Assembly: GCA_014379485.1 (NCBI GenBank)
Contig: JACMLS010000522.1
Coordinates: forward strand, 1 to 8,903
Length of the DNA stretch: 8,903 nucleotides
DNA from: Bacteroidia bacterium
GTDB taxonomy: Bacteria; Bacteroidota; Bacteroidia; B-17B0; Aurantibacillaceae
Direction: 5' to 3'
A model generated the notes under the pieces. That model ran no database searches, was not told where the DNA came from, and was given only the letters and a program-made list of their open reading frames with translations. Every line of letters begins with the position of its first letter. The stretch's first letter is position 1. Positions 4,415 through 8,903 of the stretch are shown here, piece after piece. A program made the translations under genes and the position numbers.

Positions 4415-6688
4415 ATGAAGAGCATTAAAAATATTTTATTCTACATTCTTATAGTTGGCGGATTTATTTCGCTGATGTTTTTTATTGTAAAAAAAGGAGA
4501 GCCTCAGGAGGTTTTTAAAATTTCCAAAGTTATTTCTCCTCCAACAACAAGCGGATACGATCAGGTAAAAGATGCCCTTCATCACAACATAACAAATCCG
4601 CTTGCTATTTTATTGTTGCAGATCATTACCATTATTATTGTAGCAAGAGTTTTTGGTTTTCTTGCAAAAAAGATAGGGCAGCCAACGGTTATCGGAGAGA
4701 TCATTGCCGGAATTTTTCTCGGTCCTTCTTTTATCGGAATGTATTTTCCTGAATTTTCAGGATTTCTTTTTCCCAAAACATCTTTACCCAATCTTCAATT
4801 TCTGAGTCAGATAGGCCTTATCTTTTTTATGTTTATTGTAGGAATGGAATTAGATCTTAAAGTGCTCAGAAAAAAAGCGCACGAGGCTATGATCATTTCT
4901 CACGCAAGTATTATTTTTCCGTTTGCATTGGGAATGGGTCTTGCATTTTTTATTTACAAAGTATATGCGCCCGCCAATGTAAGCTTTCTTTCATTTTCAC
5001 TTTTTACAGGCATTGCCATGAGCATAACAGCCTTTCCTGTACTTGCGCGCATTGTGCAGGAGCGCCAACTTACAAAAACACGTGTGGGCGCCATTGCAAT
5101 TACCTGCGCTGCTGTTGATGATATAACTGCATGGTGCATTCTTGCTGCTGTAATTGCAATTGTAAAAGCAGGCTCAGCCCTGAGTTCTTTCTACACCATT
5201 CTCATGGCAATTACTTATGTAATCTTAATGCTGAAAGTGGTGCAGCCATTTTTAAAACGTGTTGGTGATATTTATTCTCACCAGGATACCATGAGCAAAC
5301 CTGTTGTGGCCATATTTTTTGTAACACTTTTATTATCTTCCTGCGTCTCAGAAATTATTGGAATACACGCTTTGTTCGGAGCATTTATGGCAGGCGTAAT
5401 AATGCCGCAAAATTTAAATTTCAGAAACGTATTCATAGAAAAAGTAGAAGATGTTTCTGTAGTTCTTTTGCTTCCGCTCTTTTTTGTTTTTACAGGCTTG
5501 CGCACGCAAATAGGTTTGCTTAACGATGTTGAACTCTGGAAAGTGTGCGGATTAATTATTCTTGTTGCCGTTACCGGAAAATTCCTTGGAAGCACTATAG
5601 CCGCAAAATTTACCGGACAAAAATGGAGGGAGAGTTTAATTATTGGCGCCTTAATGAACACGCGTGGGTTAATGGAACTGGTAGTTTTAAATATAGGTTT
5701 TGACCTGGGCGTATTAACACCACAGGTTTTTGCAATGATGGTGATCATGGCGCTCGTTACCACTTTTATGACGGGGCCTTGTCTTGACCTCATCAATTAT
5801 TTAATGCCTGAGAAAAAACCTGATTCTGCAAACGAAGAAATAAATAAATACAGAAAATATAAAATACTTTTTTCTTTCGGAGATTCTGAACACGGTAAAA
5901 GTATGGTAAGGCTTGCCAATAGTTTTGTAAATAAAAATCAGCAAAACACGCTCGTTTCCGCCTTGCATATGATTCCCAGTAATGAGCTGCATCAATACAA
6001 CATTAAAGAAGTAGAAAGAGAGAATTTTAAACCCATAAAAAAAGAGGCAAACAAATACGATCTTACTATTCAGACATTGTTTAAACCCACGCTTGATTTT
6101 GAAAAAGAAATTCTAGAAACTGCCAACGAAGGTGAGTACGACCTGCTTATAGTGGGAATGGGGCAATCTATTTACGAAGGAAGTTTTCTCGGAAGACTGA
6201 TCGGCATCACCTCAAGAATTATCAATCCCGAAAAACTTTATAAATCCATTACCGGAAAAGAAAAAATAACTGAAGAGAATGGGTTTGATGACCGCACCAA
6301 CAACATTATCCGTTCTACCAAAGGCGCACTCGGAATTTTTGCAGATAAAGGACTAAAGAAGGTGGATGATGTAGTAGTGATCATCTCAGAAAATGAAGAT
6401 GAATTTTTATTATCCTACGTACAAAAACTCATTCACAACAACGAATCAAGAGTTGTAATGATCGATTACAACGAAAAAATAAAACAGAATGCAGGTTTTA
6501 AAGAAAGCGTACGTGCAATTGAGCAAACAGCCCCCAACCACATTGCATTGTTCAGCACAGACAAACTGAACCAAAAATTCTTTACAAAAATGGATCTGCT
6601 CATGGTAAGCCTTGATACCTGGAAAAAATTAGTTGAAACAAAACCAGAATGGATGGTGTACGTTCCTTCTGTTCTGATTTTAAAATAG
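4415..6688 (+). CDS. CPA2-family cation/proton antiporter with Usp-like C-terminal domain
   Basis: This integral membrane transporter exchanges Na+ or K+ for protons and should serve ion and pH homeostasis. An extra N-terminal helix (about 7-25) and a short polar segment precede the antiporter core (about 62-465, some 12 helices). Core signatures are GQPTVIGEIIAGIFLGP (88-104), MSITAFPVLARI (202-213), the ion-binding pair Asp235-Asp236 in AAVDDITAW, PLFFVFTGLRTQ (354-365) and MNTRGLMEL (414-422, Arg417). The Asp-Asp pair is typical of electrogenic members and differs from the Gln-Asp of KefB/KefC. The cytoplasmic tail (about 480-757) looks like two Usp-type halves, the first with KILFSFGDS and YDLLIVGMG, the second with GALGIFADKGLK, similar in layout to plant CHX proteins. 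No TrkA-N nucleotide domain is seen. The ATG at 4415 is the only sensible start. The ion cannot be told from sequence. Confidence 0.93.
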   Translation: MKSIKNILFYILIVGGFISLMFFIVKKGEPQEVFKISKVISPPTTSGYDQVKDALHHNITNPLAILLLQIITIIIVARVFGFLAKKIGQPTVIGEIIAGIFLGPSFIGMYFPEFSGFLFPKTSLPNLQFLSQIGLIFFMFIVGMELDLKVLRKKAHEAMIISHASIIFPFALGMGLAFFIYKVYAPANVSFLSFSLFTGIAMSITAFPVLARIVQERQLTKTRVGAIAITCAAVDDITAWCILAAVIAIVKAGSALSSFYTILMAITYVILMLKVVQPFLKRVGDIYSHQDTMSKPVVAIFFVTLLLSSCVSEIIGIHALFGAFMAGVIMPQNLNFRNVFIEKVEDVSVVLLLPLFFVFTGLRTQIGLLNDVELWKVCGLIILVAVTGKFLGSTIAAKFTGQKWRESLIIGALMNTRGLMELVVLNIGFDLGVLTPQVFAMMVIMALVTTFMTGPCLDLINYLMPEKKPDSANEEINKYRKYKILFSFGDSEHGKSMVRLANSFVNKNQQNTLVSALHMIPSNELHQYNIKEVERENFKPIKKEANKYDLTIQTLFKPTLDFEKEILETANEGEYDLLIVGMGQSIYEGSFLGRLIGITSRIINPEKLYKSITGKEKITEENGFDDRTNNIIRSTKGALGIFADKGLKKVDDVVVIISENEDEFLLSYVQKLIHNNESRVVMIDYNEKIKQNAGFKESVRAIEQTAPNHIALFSTDKLNQKFFTKMDLLMVSLDTWKKLVETKPEWMVYVPSVLILK

Positions 6689-6757
6689 GCATTTGTTGGC
6701 GGCAGCAAATTATTATCTCCTTTGTTTCATAGTCAAAAGGCCGGGTGTACATTGGTA

Positions 6758-6837
6758 GCCACGAATAATCACAAATTTGCGCTAATAATTTAAAGGCGAC
6801 AAGAACACTATTTGCGCGAATTCGTGCCATTAGCGGC
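6758..6837. repeat. 80-bp imperfect inverted repeat related to the one at 4319
   Basis: GCCACGAATAATCACAAATTTGCGC (left arm, 6758-6782) pairs imperfectly with the right arm at 6814-6837, with the best pairing in GCGC plus the following AAATT/AATT and at the GCC ends. Its left arm resembles that of the 4319 element (GCCACG-AT--CAC-AATTTG), and the two elements are nearly equal in length. It begins 69 bases after the antiporter stop and may act as a 3' structure for that transcript, but no T-run follows, so a terminator is not claimed. Confidence 0.55.
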
Positions 6838-6936
6838 GCAAAAAAATCTGCATAACTTAATTTCATTTACCCGTTTCTCACTGCCACTCCTTTAATTGTT
6901 AAATAAACTCAAAATCCAGCCTTGCTGCTGTTTTTT

Positions 6937-6966
6937 TTGGCGGATTGGAAATTTAGCCTACCTTTG
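6937..6966 (+). promoter_or_regulatory. Bacteroidota promoter TTG-N19-TACCTTTG for the acetyltransferase
   Basis: TTG at 6937-6939 and TACCTTTG at 6959-6966 are separated by exactly 19 bases, matching the Bacteroidota primary sigma consensus (TTG, 19 bp, TAnnTTTG). It is the best promoter in the window. Transcription should start near 6972, inside the palindrome that follows, leaving a leader of about 100 bases before the ATG at 7075. Confidence 0.7.
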
Positions 6967-6969
6967 TTT

Positions 6970-6996
6970 TATGTAGTTGACTACATAGTTAGCTAC
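6970..6996. promoter_or_regulatory. MarR-box-like palindromic operator with an adjacent second site
   Basis: TATGTAGTTGACTACATA (6970-6987) is a perfect palindrome of 8-bp arms around TG. The core TAGTTGACTAC (6974-6984) recurs as TAGTTAGCTAC (6986-6996), 12 bp further on. It begins 3 bases after the -7 box and covers the expected transcription start, where a bound repressor would block initiation. Size and symmetry fit a winged-helix dimer of the MarR type; no such gene is in the window, so the regulator would act from elsewhere. Confidence 0.6.
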
Positions 6997-7074
6997 GTAT
7001 ATTTTTAAAAAGACACTTTTACCGTTGAAAAGCAGGTAAGAAAAGAAAAAGGATCACAGTAAAAAACAAAGAAA

Positions 7075-7584
7075 ATGGAAACCTTAACTTTGCAAAACGT
7101 AAACACACGCACCATGAAACCTGAATTGGAGATCATTGATTACCTGGCAGAACATCAGCCGGCTTTCAGCGCATTGAACATTGCGTGGATAGAAAAAAGT
7201 TTTGTGGTAGAAGAAGTGGATAGAATTGTATTAGGCGATCCGGAGAAATACATTTTAAGCAAAGGCGGCCAGATCATAATGGCGCAATACGAAAATGCAA
7301 TTGTGGGAACTGTTGCTTTGAAAAAATTAAACGACACCACATTAGAGCTTACTAAAATGGCGGTAGATGAAAATTACCGCGGATTAAAAATAGGATATCA
7401 TTTAGGAGTGGCGATTTTAGAAAAAGCAAAAAACTCTGGCGCCAAAAAAGTTGAACTCTTCTCAAACACAAAAGGTTCTGCTATTGCTATTTTACTGTAC
7501 AGAAAACTCGGATTCAAGGAAATTCCACTCGGAGAAAAAGGTTACGACAGGGCAGATATCCGCATGGAAATATCTTTTGAGTAA
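7075..7584 (+). CDS. GNAT-family N-acetyltransferase
   Basis: This soluble enzyme should transfer an acetyl group from acetyl-CoA to an amine of an unidentified substrate. Of the 169 residues, about 20-169 form the GNAT fold. Motif A is ELTKMAVDENYRGLKIGYHL (91-110): strand beta4 ends in MAVD and the acetyl-CoA pyrophosphate loop is Arg102-Gly-Leu-Lys-Ile-Gly107. Then come a helix (GVAILEKAKNSG), strand beta5 (KVELFSN, 125-131) and motif B, GSAIAILLYRKLGFKEIP (134-151), with the usual Tyr142. The start could be ATG 7075 or the in-frame ATG at 7114 (Met14); residues 1-13 look unstructured, so the shorter form is possible, and I keep 7075 as the first ATG after the promoter. The operator-like palindrome at its promoter suggests control by a MarR-type repressor. 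Confidence 0.9.
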   Translation: METLTLQNVNTRTMKPELEIIDYLAEHQPAFSALNIAWIEKSFVVEEVDRIVLGDPEKYILSKGGQIIMAQYENAIVGTVALKKLNDTTLELTKMAVDENYRGLKIGYHLGVAILEKAKNSGAKKVELFSNTKGSAIAILLYRKLGFKEIPLGEKGYDRADIRMEISFE

Positions 7585-7590
7585 TGAAAT

Positions 7591-7640
7591 GTAATTGGTG
7601 GTAATTTGTTGTAATTGGTTGTAATTGGTTGTAATTGGTT
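7591..7640. repeat. 10-bp tandem repeat, five copies of GTAATTGGTT
   Basis: Copies start at 7591, 7601, 7611, 7621 and 7631. The last three are identical; the first two have one change each (GTAATTGGTG and GTAATTTGTT). A decayed partial copy (GTAAT) at 7581 overlaps the acetyltransferase stop codon. The 10-bp period is close to one helical turn. Copy number could vary by slippage. It lies 99 bases before the exporter start. Confidence 0.9.
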
Positions 7641-7739
7641 GCGCACTTATTTAAAATGAAATGTGCAGCCTTACAACTCACGCCTTATACTTATCCCTAT
7701 AACTTATACTACCCAAAAGCTTCCTTACATTAAAACACC

Positions 7740-8666
7740 ATGTTCTCACTCCCTTCCTCAGCAAAAAAACAACTGCCGTACATAGCGCTGGCATTTGTAT
7801 GCGTATTCTGGGGCACTACATACCTTGCAATGCGCGTGGGCCTGCGCTCCATTTCTCCGTATTGGATCATGGGCCTGAGAAATTCTGCAGCGGGAATTAT
7901 TTTAGTTTCTTATTTTCTTTTTAAAGGACATAAAATTCCAACAGGTGCTTCTTTAAGAAGAATTTTAATAACGGGAATAATAATTCTTTTTATAGGAGGC
8001 GGCTTACAGGCCTACGCTGTTCAGTTTTTGCCAAGCGGTTTGGCTGCTTTAATTTTTTCTCTTGTTCCGTTTTGGATTCTCTTAATTAATTTACTCATCA
8101 ATCCTTCTGAAAAAACAAACGCAACTATTTTAAGCGGCCTTGCTTTGGGTTTTGCCGGGCAGTTATTTGTTTTCTTAGGTCACCTTAATGATTTCGGAAA
8201 AATTTCCGGCCTGCAGGGTTTGATCGCAATAATTTTTGCCACTCTGTTCTGGTCGCTGGGAACTGTTTACGGAAAGAAAAAGAAACATGATGCGCACCCA
8301 CTGTTTGCTGCCGGAATTCAAATGTTTGTTTCTGGATTTATGTTTGATGGTGTTGCTTTTTTCTCGCACGGGAAATTTTCTGTTGCAACAATTCCGCACG
8401 AGGCATGGATTGCTTTGGTTTATTTAACCGTTGTTGGTTCGTTAATGGGTTATAGCGCCTACATTTTCGCGCTAAGCAAATTAACGGCTACAGAAGTTTC
8501 AGTTACTGCTTATGTAAACCCGATCATAGCAATTATTGCGGGTACTGTTTTATTGGGCGAAGAATTTACGGTTTCAACTTTTGTTGCACTTGCATTAACA
8601 GTTGCGGGTGTTATTCTCATCAATAAAAAAATACACAGCAAAAAAAAGAAATTAGGGACTGTTTAA
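7740..8666 (+). CDS. EamA/DMT-superfamily transporter (RhaT/YdcZ-like drug/metabolite exporter)
   Basis: This inner-membrane transporter belongs to the drug/metabolite family, probably exporting an amino acid or other small metabolite; the substrate cannot be told. The 308 residues contain two EamA repeats and ten predicted helices at about 14-32, 41-62, 74-96, 99-119, 128-147, 157-177, 187-208, 222-244, 251-272 and 277-296. Family signatures are FVCVFWGTTYLAMRVGL in helix 1, LPSGLAALIFSLVPFW at the end of the first repeat, FWSLGTVYGKK opening the second, and YVNPIIAIIAGTVLLGEEFT in helix 9. The C-terminus is strongly basic (KKIHSKKKK), fitting a cytoplasmic tail. ATG 7740 lies just before helix 1. 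No clear promoter is visible in the 155-base gap, so read-through from the acetyltransferase gene is possible. Confidence 0.93.
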   Translation: MFSLPSSAKKQLPYIALAFVCVFWGTTYLAMRVGLRSISPYWIMGLRNSAAGIILVSYFLFKGHKIPTGASLRRILITGIIILFIGGGLQAYAVQFLPSGLAALIFSLVPFWILLINLLINPSEKTNATILSGLALGFAGQLFVFLGHLNDFGKISGLQGLIAIIFATLFWSLGTVYGKKKKHDAHPLFAAGIQMFVSGFMFDGVAFFSHGKFSVATIPHEAWIALVYLTVVGSLMGYSAYIFALSKLTATEVSVTAYVNPIIAIIAGTVLLGEEFTVSTFVALALTVAGVILINKKIHSKKKKLGTV

Positions 8667-8708
8667 AATTTGAATTTTTTTAGGCGAAGAAAATTTGCGA
8701 AAAAAGAA

Positions 8709-8716
8709 TATCTTTG
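8709..8716 (+). promoter_or_regulatory. Bacteroidota -7 promoter box (TATCTTTG) for the last gene
   Basis: TATCTTTG matches TAnnTTTG. The position 19 bases upstream reads AAG instead of TTG, so only the -7 half is supported. The expected start near 8723 leaves about 18 bases before the ATG at 8741. Confidence 0.5.
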
Positions 8717-8740
8717 AATAGCACTCTAAAAACCCTTAAA

Positions 8741-8903
8741 ATGAACTTACTTGAAAACGATGAAATTCTTGAGATCTCTGCAAGACTCAAAGAAAGTATG
8801 ATTGATTTTATTTCTGAAGATGTTTCTTATTCGGTAAAAGAAGTAGATGAGTGTATGTTGATCCTGCATGATTTTCTGAAACGCATGTCAAATTCAAAAA
8901 CAA
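8741..8903 (+). CDS. Unrecognised small acidic protein, 5' part of gene
   Basis: An ATG at 8741 opens a frame that stays open for 54 codons to the window edge. It begins MNLLENDEILEISARLKESM and continues with acidic, helix-forming sequence (FISEDVSYSVKEVDECMLIL, then HDFLKRMSNSKT). There is no signal peptide and no membrane helix, so it is probably cytoplasmic. The -7 box at 8709 and normal codon content support it as a real gene. I do not recognise the family, and its length is unknown. Confidence 0.6.
   Translation, partial: MNLLENDEILEISARLKESMIDFISEDVSYSVKEVDECMLILHDFLKRMSNSKT

Larger units (their letters stand above)
6689..7074. other. Gene-free region between antiporter and acetyltransferase
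   Basis: These 386 bases hold the 80-bp inverted repeat (6758-6837), then about 90 bases in which I see nothing specific, then a complete promoter (6937-6966), an operator-like palindrome (6970-6996) and an A-rich leader of about 100 bases. Confidence 0.7.

Noticed and set aside
5278..5796. Antisense open frame of 172 codons inside the antiporter gene
   Set aside because: It mirrors a conserved transmembrane coding region; composition is Thr/Ile/Lys-rich as expected of a reverse-strand shadow.
7591..7640. CRISPR-like array
   Set aside because: Units are 10 bp and directly adjacent, with no spacers.
7643..7665. Possible terminator hairpin GCAC...GTGC after the tandem repeat
   Set aside because: Only 4 bp of firm stem, with AT-rich interior mismatches and no T-run.
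8665..8681. AAAATT-TG-AATTTT palindrome followed by T residues after the exporter, possible terminator
   Set aside because: The stem is only A-T pairs with a 2-base loop; too weak to call.

Overview
The window looks like a chromosomal stretch from an AT-rich member of the Bacteroidota. The reasons are: three boxes matching the Bacteroidota -7 promoter element TAnnTTTG (3791, 6959, 8709), one with a TTG element exactly 19 nt upstream; start codons with little Shine-Dalgarno signal; a LytS-type kinase paired with a LytTR regulator; a YD-repeat secreted-type protein; and REP-like intergenic repeats built around GGGCTAAAGCCC. All genes lie on the + strand. Nothing here identifies the species.

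Layout. Positions 1-771 are the 3' end of a YD-repeat-type protein gene, open at the window edge. It overlaps by 4 bases (ATGA) a second gene, 768-1843, that begins with a signal peptide and is broken by three apparent frameshifts. Positions 1878-3315 hold a two-component pair: a minimal LytS-family histidine kinase overlapping a LytTR response regulator by 35 bases, with a TTG start. A 500-base gene-free region (3316-3816) follows. It holds a REP/MITE-like repeat (3380-3633) with perfect 13-bp inverted ends and covarying hairpins, then a 13-bp direct repeat with 21-bp period (3710-3743), then a promoter for a small exported, probably outer-membrane beta-barrel protein (3817-4302, GTG start). 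A 79-bp hairpin repeat separates this from a 757-residue CPA2 cation/proton antiporter with a Usp-like cytoplasmic tail (4415-6688). A related 80-bp inverted repeat follows it. Next come a promoter overlapped by a MarR-box-like palindrome, a GNAT acetyltransferase (7075-7584), a 10-bp tandem repeat (7591-7640), a ten-helix EamA/DMT exporter (7740-8666), and the start of an unrecognised small acidic protein (8741 to the window end).

How the parts may work together. The clearest functional unit is the kinase-regulator pair. The direct repeat upstream of the small exported protein has the 21-bp period typical of LytTR binding sites, so that gene is a natural candidate target of the adjacent regulator; this is inference. 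The acetyltransferase appears to have its own promoter, with an operator placed where a repressor would block it. The exporter could be read through from the acetyltransferase or have its own unseen promoter. The frameshifted gene beside intact neighbours suggests a decaying locus, although assembly error cannot be excluded from sequence alone. I see no tRNA, rRNA, CRISPR array or transposase gene.
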